Assembly (NCBI GenBank): GCA_022706625.1 | Contig: JAKJCD010000002.1 | Coordinates: 30,120 to 39,252, forward strand | Length of the DNA: 9,133 bases | Reading direction: 5' to 3' | DNA from: Bacillota bacterium | GTDB lineage: Bacteria > Bacillota > Clostridia > Peptostreptococcales > Anaerovoracaceae | Position numbers and translations under genes: made by a program | Part shown: one piece after another, positions 1-4,643 of the stretch | Layout: every line of letters starts with the position of its first letter | How positions within the stretch are numbered: the stretch's first letter is position 1 | Notes under the pieces: model-generated | What the model was told of the DNA's origin: nothing | The model's database searches: none | The model's input: the letters and a program-made list of their open reading frames with translations, nothing else

Positions 1-1
1 C

Positions 2-610
2 AGAACGCTTAAAAGATCCGGTATCGGTCTTGTTTACACGAAAGGATTCAACCCGCATCCGAAAATGAGCCTTGCTCAGCCGCTGCCTTTGGGATACACA
101 AGTTCGGGAGAATATCTTGAGTTTGAAACACCTATAAGCTACGACGAAAGTTTTATTATCAGTTCCCTGAACTGCAAGCTTCCTTGCGGGATCAAAGCGC
201 TGGATTGCCGCCGGGTCTCTGAGAAGTTTAAAAATGCGGCATCATTAGTTTGTTGGGCATCATATGAAGTGATTTTTTCCGAGTCCGCCGTGGTTCCGTC
301 CGGAGCACAGCTTTTAGGATTTCTTGACCAAAGTGAAATCTATATTGCAAAGCGGAACAAGAAAAAAACCGGATCAGAACAAATAGATATCAAATCTTTG
401 ATCGGGCACCTTTCTCTTTTAAAAAATGAAGAGGATCCGCCGATAATTTACATGAAGGTCCGCACGGGGAGCGCTGCCAATCTTAATCCTAAGGTTCTAA
501 TGGATTCATTGCTTTCATTTTGTAATATTTCTTATGAGGAATTCTCTTTCCACATCAAAAGGCTTGAACTGTATCAAGAAGATGGACAGTCTCTTTACAA
601 AGATCTGTAA
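2..610 (+). CDS. DUF2344 / TIGR03936-type radical SAM-associated protein, 3' part (5' end outside window)
   Basis: The reading frame is already open at base 2 and runs to a TAA at 608-610, giving 202 residues with no start in view. The internal ATG at 65 is not the start: the codons before it encode GLVYTKGFNPHPKMSLAQ, which matches the conserved N-terminal core of the DUF2344 family (a 'Y-x-x-G-F-N-P-H-P' motif, followed by LPLGYTSSGEYLEFE). Family members are usually about 220-240 residues, so only some 20-30 residues are missing. In many Firmicutes this gene follows a B12-binding radical SAM gene and precedes rng and rplU. Here the downstream neighbour is instead a comEA-like gene with its own promoter, so that linkage is broken on the 3' side. 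The biochemical function of the family is unknown to me. Identification is by motif recognition only. Confidence 0.8.
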   Translation, partial: RTLKRSGIGLVYTKGFNPHPKMSLAQPLPLGYTSSGEYLEFETPISYDESFIISSLNCKLPCGIKALDCRRVSEKFKNAASLVCWASYEVIFSESAVVPSGAQLLGFLDQSEIYIAKRNKKKTGSEQIDIKSLIGHLSLLKNEEDPPIIYMKVRTGSAANLNPKVLMDSLLSFCNISYEEFSFHIKRLELYQEDGQSLYKDL

Positions 611-677
611 AATGATTTCCAGCGGGTTTCGACCGTTAAACAGAAGTCAGTAAAATATACTGATAGTCAAAATTGTA

Positions 678-706
678 TTGACATATATATCCAATTAAAA
701 TACAAT
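678..706 (+). promoter_or_regulatory. Sigma-A promoter for the comEA-like/bofC-like/spoIVB run
   Basis: A perfect -35 hexamer TTGACA (678-683) is separated by exactly 17 bp from a -10 hexamer TACAAT (701-706, one mismatch to TATAAT). This predicts transcription starting near 713, about 20 nt before the comEA-like start codon. The pair is almost entirely contained in the inverted repeat at 679-722, so the promoter is probably regulated. No ComK-type box (AAAA-N5-TTTT) is seen next to it. Confidence 0.75.
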
Positions 707-722
707 ATGGATATATATGTCA
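679..722. repeat. 14-bp perfect inverted repeat over the comEA-like promoter, candidate operator
   Basis: The left arm TGACATATATATCC (679-692) and right arm GGATATATATGTCA (709-722) are exact reverse complements separated by 16 bp. Arm centres are 30 bp apart, close to three helical turns. The left arm overlaps the -35 hexamer. The right arm begins just downstream of the -10 and covers the predicted transcription start and the first bases of the ribosome binding site. The geometry suits a repressor bound to both arms or a cooperative pair of dimers. The protein that binds is unknown. An RNA role is less likely because only the right arm would be transcribed. Confidence 0.7.
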
Positions 723-729
723 GGGGGTG
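722..729 (+). promoter_or_regulatory. Ribosome binding site deciding the comEA-like start
   Basis: AGGGGGTG differs from AGGAGGTG at one base and lies 5 nt before the ATG at 735 and 2 nt before the ATG at 732. An in-frame ATG at 717 lies upstream of this site, within a few bases of the predicted transcription start, so it is unlikely to be used. The start at 735 is preferred. Confidence 0.65.
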
Positions 730-734
730 GAATG

Positions 735-1409
735 ATGAAATTCGTCATAAACCGGAAGTTGATATTAAAATTGACGATGGGCTTAGCGCTGATCGTGATC
801 TCATTCATTCTTTACACCGCAGGGCAACAGAACGAAAACTTTTTCCCGGCAGAACTGCCGGGAAATGAAAACATCCAAAATGAACAGGTGTATGAAACAT
901 CAACCGACGATTTTTCCACAGAAGAGACTATTATAGTAGTTGATGTTTCAGGCGAAGTGAGAGACCCATCGGTATATTTGCTACCGAACGGTTCCAGGGT
1001 ATATGAAGCCGTTGAAGCAGCGGGAGGGCTCACTGCTGAGGCGGATACAAGAAATACTAATCTTGCAGCGCCTTTAAAAGACGGAACGAAGCTTTATATA
1101 CCGAGCAGGAAAGACCTCGATGCAGAGCAGAAAGCTACCGGGGAACTGCCCGGCAGCAGATATATTAACAGCGGCGAAGCTATTAACAACGCCTCGATAA
1201 CATCATTAAAAAACGGGCTTATAAACATCAACACTGCAGATTCCGCAGAACTGCAGAAATTGACCGGCATAGGGCCGGTTACTGCCGGGAAAATAATTGC
1301 TTACAGAAATGAATTCGGCAGCTTTAAAACCACAGAAGAGCTTTTAAACGTCAACGGGATTGGAGAAAAAACCTTTGCCAGGCTAAAAAACAACATAGTA
1401 ACAGAATAA
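735..1409 (+). CDS. comEA: ComEA-like competence protein: membrane anchor, SLBB domain and helix-hairpin-helix DNA-binding domain
   Basis: ComEA is the membrane-anchored receptor that binds incoming double-stranded DNA outside the membrane and passes it to the ComEC channel. The 224-residue product has an N-terminal transmembrane helix (about residues 10-29) after a short basic stretch, placing the rest outside the cytoplasm. An acidic, Asn/Gln/Thr-rich linker follows. Next comes an SLBB domain (about 66-123, from VVDVSGEV to the closing GTKLYIP) and a C-terminal tandem HhH domain (about 161-222). The HhH domain has the hallmark ININTAD entry and two hairpins, LTGIGPVTAGKI (176-187) and VNGIGEKTFARL (206-217). 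Length and domain order match ComEA. No comEC or comEB is present in view. Instead it is the first gene of a run leading into spoIVB, with 40 bp to the next gene and no terminator between. A role in natural transformation is inferred from the family only. Confidence 0.88.
   Translation: MKFVINRKLILKLTMGLALIVISFILYTAGQQNENFFPAELPGNENIQNEQVYETSTDDFSTEETIIVVDVSGEVRDPSVYLLPNGSRVYEAVEAAGGLTAEADTRNTNLAAPLKDGTKLYIPSRKDLDAEQKATGELPGSRYINSGEAINNASITSLKNGLININTADSAELQKLTGIGPVTAGKIIAYRNEFGSFKTTEELLNVNGIGEKTFARLKNNIVTE
842..865. repeat. GC-rich perfect hairpin inside the comEA-like gene
   Basis: TTTCCCGGCA (842-851) and TGCCGGGAAA (856-865) are exact reverse complements around the tetranucleotide GAAC. 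The hairpin lies about 105 nt into the coding region, in the poorly conserved linker after the membrane anchor. No T-run follows on the plus strand, so it is not a typical terminator. It may be incidental coding sequence (FFPAELPG) or may influence mRNA folding. Confidence 0.45.
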
Positions 1410-1449
1410 AACACCTTTAAATTGCCCACAATAAATTTGAGGTGAGGCA

Positions 1450-1890
1450 ATGTTTAGTCAACGCAAGAGTTTTTGGAAAAAGCGATGGTTTCTTTTGACA
1501 GTTATTGCGATAATCGGAGCGGGGTATTGGTTTAGCCAAAAAGAATGGACGCCTTCAGATATAGCTACTGATGAAGACATTCAAAGAACCCAAACCGTAG
1601 ATAAGAAAGCAATCTCTGAAAAAAACAGCCCGAATAACCAAGGCGAGACAGGACTGAAAAATACGCCAGGTCAAAATGAACAAAAAAAGGACAACTTCTT
1701 TCTTGTTAAAAAAGTAAATGATAAGATAGAGATTTTTTATTATCAGGATGAGGGAGAACCGCTCTTTGTCAAGAGCACAGACATAGATTTTTCTCTGTTG
1801 AGCGAAGGCGACCAACTTATGTTTTCCGAAGGCCTGATTGTTGAAACAGAGGAAGAATTAAACGAGCTCCTTCAGGATTTCGGGAGTTGA
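1450..1890 (+). CDS. Small membrane-anchored protein with a BofC C-terminal-like domain, adjacent to spoIVB
   Basis: The 146-residue product starts at an ATG placed 5 nt after GAGGTG (1439-1444). Residues 1-12 are basic and 13-29 form one transmembrane helix (FLLTVIAIIGAGYWF), so the rest should be outside the cytoplasm or in the intermembrane space. Residues 32-80 are a polar, low-complexity linker rich in K, Q, N, D and E. Residues 83-146 form a compact domain: a beta-rich FFLVKKVNDKIEIFYY part, then LLSEGDQLMFSEGLIVETEE and ELNELLQDFGS. The second part resembles the C-terminal domain of BofC (pattern: L-s-e-x-D-x-x-x-x-x-G-I/L, then E-E-L-x-x-L-L-x-D). In Bacillus subtilis BofC is a forespore-secreted inhibitor of the SpoIVB protease, encoded away from spoIVB. 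Here the stop codon lies just after the spoIVB ribosome binding site, so translation is likely coupled. The BofC link is by eye and moderate; BofC's N-terminal domain and classical signal peptide are absent. Confidence 0.7.
   Translation: MFSQRKSFWKKRWFLLTVIAIIGAGYWFSQKEWTPSDIATDEDIQRTQTVDKKAISEKNSPNNQGETGLKNTPGQNEQKKDNFFLVKKVNDKIEIFYYQDEGEPLFVKSTDIDFSLLSEGDQLMFSEGLIVETEEELNELLQDFGS
1882..1886 (+). promoter_or_regulatory. Ribosome binding site of spoIVB inside the preceding gene
   Basis: GGGAG (1882-1886) sits 6 nt before the ATG at 1893 and lies within the last codons of the BofC-like gene, whose TGA is at 1888-1890. A TTG at 1887 in the same frame directly abuts this site and is a poor candidate start. 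The arrangement selects the ATG at 1893 and suggests translational coupling. Confidence 0.6.
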
Positions 1891-1892
1891 AT

Positions 1893-3032
1893 ATGACAGA
1901 GAAAAAACATTCGATACTAAAGATATCCTCAATTATCATTTTAGTCGTTTCAGTAGCTCTTTTTACCGGGACCGGCCTGCTTTATAACAGCATTCCTGAA
2001 CAAATAAAAATATTTGCCGACGAAACAAAAATTATCAATCTGCCTCTAAAGGAAGTAACAATAAGTGTTTTGCCGGAAACTAAAGTAATACCCGGCGGCC
2101 GATCGGTAGGGGTAAGGATGGATGTGAAGGGGGTGCTTGTAGTAGGCCTTGAAGAAATCACAACCGAAACGGGACATAGCGTCAACCCGGGACTTGATGC
2201 GGGATTGGAAATAGGGGATAAAATACTATCCATAAACAATGAGCCTGTAGAAAGCCCTGAAGAAGTAAAAGCGGTTGTAAATGAACAAATGGGTCAAATA
2301 CGCTTAAAAATCAGCCGCAGAGGAGAGATTTTACATTTCAAAGTACTTCCCGTTAAGGCAAAAAAGGATGGATTATATAAGATAGGAGTGTGGGTAAGGG
2401 ATAAAACCGCAGGACTGGGAACACTTACTTTTTATGATCCTTCATCAAAATCATTCGGTGCGCTGGGACACGCTATCACTGATCCTGATACCGGGCATCT
2501 TCTGCCGGTGGAAGCCGGCGAGCTCCTAAGCGCCAATGTTGAATCCGTTAAACATGGGGCAGCGGGAATCCCCGGCGAAATACGGGGTATCTTCTATGAA
2601 GAGGACGACCCCTTAGGTGATCTCAGAATAAATACGAACTATGGGATTTTCGGCTCATTTTATGCCCCGGCTGTCAATCCGTTCTACACGGAACCTATCG
2701 CTATAGGCTACCAAAACCAAATAAAAGAAGGCCCTGCATGGATGTTGACAACTGTAGACGGAAATAAAATGGGAAAGTACAGTATCAACATAGATAAAGT
2801 AAACCGACAGCTAAAACCGGGGACAAAAGGCATGATCATAACCGTTACTGATCCAAGGCTGTTAAAGAAGACGGGGGGCATCGTACAGGGCATGAGCGGC
2901 AGTCCTATCATTCAGAACAATAAACTGGTCGGAGCCGTTACCCATGTTTTTGTCAATGATCCTTTAAAGGGGTATGGGATTTTTATAGAGTGGATGCTTC
3001 AGCAAACAGATCAAGTGTCGAATGTTGACTAA
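1893..3032 (+). CDS. spoIVB: SpoIVB, PDZ-domain serine peptidase (family S55) of sporulation signalling
   Basis: SpoIVB is made in the forespore, crosses the inner forespore membrane and cleaves target proteins. In B. subtilis it cuts SpoIVFA, which releases SpoIVFB to activate sigma-K. The 379-residue product has an N-terminal transmembrane anchor (about 9-31) and a PDZ domain (about 83-155, including AGLEIGDKILSINNEPV). A C-terminal S55 peptidase domain follows. The catalytic triad is recognisable as His193 (GALGHAITDP), Asp320 (VTDPRLL) and Ser335 (GMSGSP). The His-Asp and Asp-Ser intervals (127 and 15 residues) equal those of B. subtilis SpoIVB (His236, Asp363, Ser378), and the product is about 45 residues shorter than that protein's 426. 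recN, the usual upstream neighbour, is absent; the genes here are bofC-like and comEA-like. spo0A follows, as in most spore formers. No convincing forespore (sigma-F/G) promoter was found directly upstream. Confidence 0.95.
   Translation: MTEKKHSILKISSIIILVVSVALFTGTGLLYNSIPEQIKIFADETKIINLPLKEVTISVLPETKVIPGGRSVGVRMDVKGVLVVGLEEITTETGHSVNPGLDAGLEIGDKILSINNEPVESPEEVKAVVNEQMGQIRLKISRRGEILHFKVLPVKAKKDGLYKIGVWVRDKTAGLGTLTFYDPSSKSFGALGHAITDPDTGHLLPVEAGELLSANVESVKHGAAGIPGEIRGIFYEEDDPLGDLRINTNYGIFGSFYAPAVNPFYTEPIAIGYQNQIKEGPAWMLTTVDGNKMGKYSINIDKVNRQLKPGTKGMIITVTDPRLLKKTGGIVQGMSGSPIIQNNKLVGAVTHVFVNDPLKGYGIFIEWMLQQTDQVSNVD
3016..3022 (+). promoter_or_regulatory. 0A box (Spo0A-binding site) upstream of spo0A
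   Basis: TGTCGAA is an exact match to the Spo0A-binding core. It lies in the last codons of spoIVB, 132 bp before the spo0A start codon and two bases before a -35-like TTGACT. Its centre would be near position -42 of the promoter at 3025-3054, the place where Spo0A~P typically activates sigma-A promoters. Autoregulation of spo0A is well established in B. subtilis; here it is inferred from the site. Confidence 0.65.
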
Positions 3033-3054
3033 TAATACAGAATATTTGGATAAT
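3025..3054 (+). promoter_or_regulatory. Candidate sigma-A promoter of spo0A, next to the 0A box
   Basis: TTGACT (3025-3030) and GATAAT (3049-3054) each match consensus at five of six positions and are separated by 18 bp. The predicted start is near 3061, giving a leader of about 90 nt before spo0A. The -35 overlaps the spoIVB stop codon. Confidence 0.5.
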
Positions 3055-3061
3055 TTTTACC

Positions 3062-3088
3062 TTGCAAAAATGTTAATTTTTTTATAAT
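3062..3088 (+). promoter_or_regulatory. Second candidate promoter of spo0A (consensus -10, short spacing)
   Basis: A perfect TATAAT (3083-3088) follows TTGCAA (3062-3067) with only 15 bp between, which is short for sigma-A. The -10 alone is strong, and the surrounding DNA is very T-rich. It may be a second vegetative promoter or AT-rich coincidence. Confidence 0.3.
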
Positions 3089-3153
3089 ATTAAGGAAGGA
3101 ATTGTAAATAGTGATATATTAAAGTGATATTAAGTCACAAAAGGAGGAAATCC

Positions 3154-3954
3154 ATGAGCAAGGTTAGAGTTGGGATCGCCGATGATAATAAAGATTTCTG
3201 TAATATTCTTGCAGATTTTTTCGAAATGCAGCAGGACATCGATGTGATATTCAAGGCGAATGATGGAATTCAAACCGTTGATTCCGTATTGAGGGAAAAA
3301 CCCGATGTCCTTGTGTTGGACATGATCATGCCGTATCTTGACGGACTCGGAGTACTTGAAAGACTCAATGCGGTAGAACTTGACCCCATGCCAAGAGTTA
3401 TCATGTTATCCGCGGTAGGGCAGGAGACAATAACTCAAAGGGCAATTAACCTGGGAGCAGAATACTATATTGTAAAGCCCTTTGATCTCAGCATTCTTGC
3501 AAAGCGCATCGAACAGATATCCGGCGAAGCCTTACAACCTGCTCAAATGGACAAAAGCAAAATAACGAAATCCGTAATATTTGAAGAGGACGGTAAGAAG
3601 AGGAATTTAGAGATCGATATTACGAACATGATCCATGAAGTAGGGGTACCTGCTCATATCAAAGGATATCAATACCTTCGCGATGCAATAACAATGGTTG
3701 TAGATGATATGGATCTCTTGGGAGCGGTGACAAAGGAGCTCTATCCGGCTATTGCGAAGAGAAACAATACGACTCCTAGTCGCGTTGAAAGGGCTATCCG
3801 CCATGCCATCGAAGTCGCATGGAATCGCGGAAGGATCGAGACCATCAACAGCTTATTCGGATATACCGTTCATAACGATAAAGGCAAGCCTACCAACAGC
3901 GAATTCATAGCAATTATTGCCGACAAACTGAGATTGGAAAGAAAAGCAAGTTAA
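3154..3954 (+). CDS. spo0A: Spo0A, sporulation master response regulator
   Basis: Spo0A~P binds 0A boxes to switch on early sporulation genes and repress others. The ATG at 3154 is chosen because AAGGAGG (3141-3147) lies 6 nt upstream; a GTG at 3124 in the same frame has no such site. The resulting 266 residues match the family length (267 in B. subtilis). The receiver domain (about 1-120) has the acidic pair Asp10/Asp11, phosphoacceptor Asp56 in VLVLDMIMP, Ser86 and Lys108 in the YYIVKPF motif. After a variable linker (about 125-148), the C-terminal DNA-binding domain contains GYQYLRDAI and the nearly invariant recognition region NTTPSRVERAIRHAIE (205-220), then AWNRG and INSLFGYTV. All key residues are intact. 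It sits 121 bp after spoIVB and is closed by a strong terminator, so it is probably transcribed both from its own promoters and by read-through. Confidence 0.97.
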   Translation: MSKVRVGIADDNKDFCNILADFFEMQQDIDVIFKANDGIQTVDSVLREKPDVLVLDMIMPYLDGLGVLERLNAVELDPMPRVIMLSAVGQETITQRAINLGAEYYIVKPFDLSILAKRIEQISGEALQPAQMDKSKITKSVIFEEDGKKRNLEIDITNMIHEVGVPAHIKGYQYLRDAITMVVDDMDLLGAVTKELYPAIAKRNNTTPSRVERAIRHAIEVAWNRGRIETINSLFGYTVHNDKGKPTNSEFIAIIADKLRLERKAS

Positions 3955-3979
3955 CAGTTTGATCTGATTATTGTATTTG

Positions 3980-4018
3980 ACAGCGGGAAACAACAAATTT
4001 CCCGCTGTTTTATTTTTA
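3980..4018 (+). terminator. Rho-independent terminator after spo0A
   Basis: ACAGCGGGAAA (3980-3990) pairs perfectly with TTTCCCGCTGT (3998-4008) around a 7-nt loop, an 11-bp stem. It is followed by a T-rich stretch interrupted by one A (to 4017). It begins 26 bp after the spo0A stop codon and ends the spoIVB-spo0A transcript. Confidence 0.9.
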
Positions 4019-4061
4019 TAATAAAACAATATCTGATTTGTTTTAATAAGAGGTGACTGAT

Positions 4062-4514
4062 ATGAAAGCCCATACAAATCTTTTTCTGATTCCATTCGTT
4101 ATGATTATTTGCCTTTCTGTTTTTCCTGGGTTAGCAAACGGTTCAGATAATATACCCGTTGAAAAGTTAATACAGGAAAGGACAGATATTCTCAAAAGTG
4201 TTTTTTTTCAGCAAATAACATCAGAGAAAGGTGAACAGCTGCTATTTGAAATAGAAACACAACCTATCCTTGCTGAAGACATAAAAAGTCTTCGCATAAA
4301 CAAAGCTACTGAGATGGATCTTGTAAAGGACCATGAAATACTGGTATTGGAACAGACTTCGGATCTCTTGGGTTACAAATCCTACCGAGCTGAGATATTA
4401 TGGTATATGAAAGGCGCGGACGGTGATTATATCCAATCGATTGACTACAGCATTGTGCTGAAACGTTCCGGAAAAGGATATAAGCTATCAGAGTTTACGC
4501 CCGTAAGTCCGTAA
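4062..4514 (+). CDS. Secreted protein of unknown function (150 aa)
   Basis: I do not recognise this family. The ATG at 4062 lies 6 nt after GAGGTG (4050-4055); a GTG at 4053 is inside that ribosome binding site and is disfavoured. Residues 1-25 look like a signal peptide: a short basic start (MKAHTN), a hydrophobic core (LFLIPFVMIICLSVF) and a plausible cleavage site after PGLA. The mature part (about 125 residues) is acidic to neutral with no cysteine. It has a helical-looking first half (IPVEKLIQERTDILKSVFF) and a likely beta-rich second half (YRAEILWYMKGADGDYIQSI, then YSIVLKRSGKGYKLSEF). No second membrane segment or enzymatic motif is visible. It lies between the spo0A terminator and the iscS promoter region, so it may be a single-gene unit. 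A small lipid- or wall-associated folding domain is conceivable but unsupported. The existence of the gene is fairly secure; its function is unknown. Confidence 0.75.
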   Translation: MKAHTNLFLIPFVMIICLSVFPGLANGSDNIPVEKLIQERTDILKSVFFQQITSEKGEQLLFEIETQPILAEDIKSLRINKATEMDLVKDHEILVLEQTSDLLGYKSYRAEILWYMKGADGDYIQSIDYSIVLKRSGKGYKLSEFTPVSP

Positions 4515-4518
4515 ATTA

Positions 4519-4535
4519 CAGCATGCTGATTTTTA
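4519..4535 (+). terminator. Weak candidate terminator after the secreted-protein gene
   Basis: CAGCATGCTG (4519-4528) is a 10-bp palindrome followed by ATTTTTA. The stem could form only three to four pairs with a minimal loop, so termination would be inefficient. It lies 4 bp after the stop codon of the preceding gene. Confidence 0.25.
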
Positions 4536-4574
4536 TCGCAATCAAAACATTTTAGTTTATCTTTCTAAAAAGAA

Positions 4575-4600
4575 TGGTATAATAATTTGGTATGATAATT
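4575..4600 (+). promoter_or_regulatory. Tandem 13-bp repeat carrying two extended -10 elements upstream of iscS
   Basis: TGGTATAATAATT (4575-4587) is followed immediately by TGGTATGATAATT (4588-4600), differing at one base. Each copy begins with the extended -10 form TGnTATAAT or TGnTATGAT, so both could direct transcription of iscS with only a weak -35. No good TTGACA lies 16-18 bp upstream of either copy, which fits extended -10 promoters. The repeat could alternatively be a regulator-binding site. Confidence 0.55.
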
Positions 4601-4629
4601 CACGGTCATCTTGCACAACTAAAGAAATC

Positions 4630-4635
4630 GGGAGG
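4630..4635 (+). promoter_or_regulatory. Ribosome binding site supporting a TTG start for iscS
   Basis: GGGAGG (4630-4635) lies 8 nt before the TTG at 4644. The protein that follows begins MREIYLDYSATTP, the standard N-terminus of the family, and no ATG precedes it in a suitable place, so TTG is the start. Confidence 0.8.
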
Positions 4636-4643
4636 ACAGACCT

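Noticed and set aside
647..663. Hairpin TCAGTA-AAATA-TACTGA as terminator of the DUF2344 gene
   Set aside because: The stem is six AT-rich pairs and no T-run follows.
1888..1919. Forespore sigma-G-like promoter: TGAATA (1888-1893) and GATACTA (1913-1919)
   Set aside because: Spacing is 19 bp, slightly long, and the -35 overlaps the chosen spoIVB start codon, so transcripts would begin inside the gene. Probably coincidence, although spoIVB is a forespore gene in B. subtilis.
3095..3118. Sigma-H-type promoter: GAAGGAATT (3095-3103) with GTGATATA as -10
   Set aside because: The -35 is good, but the best -10 match is only 6 bp downstream instead of 11-12 and lacks GAAT. A sigma-H promoter is expected biologically but not convincingly visible.
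3976..3982. TTTGACA after spo0A, readable as a TTGACA -35 or a reverse 0A-like box TGTCAAA
   Set aside because: No -10 lies at proper spacing, and the bases overlap the spo0A terminator stem. The degenerate TGTCAAA form also occurs several times in coding DNA.
4022..4045. Inverted repeat TAAAACAA / TTGTTTTA upstream of the secreted-protein gene
   Set aside because: It is an 8-bp, almost pure A/T stem in very AT-rich DNA and is likely by chance.
4062..4140. Lipoprotein signal in the secreted protein (Cys in VMIICLSV)
   Set aside because: The residue before Cys is Ile rather than Gly/Ala/Ser and hydrophobic residues continue after it, so a normal signal peptide cut near PGLA fits better.
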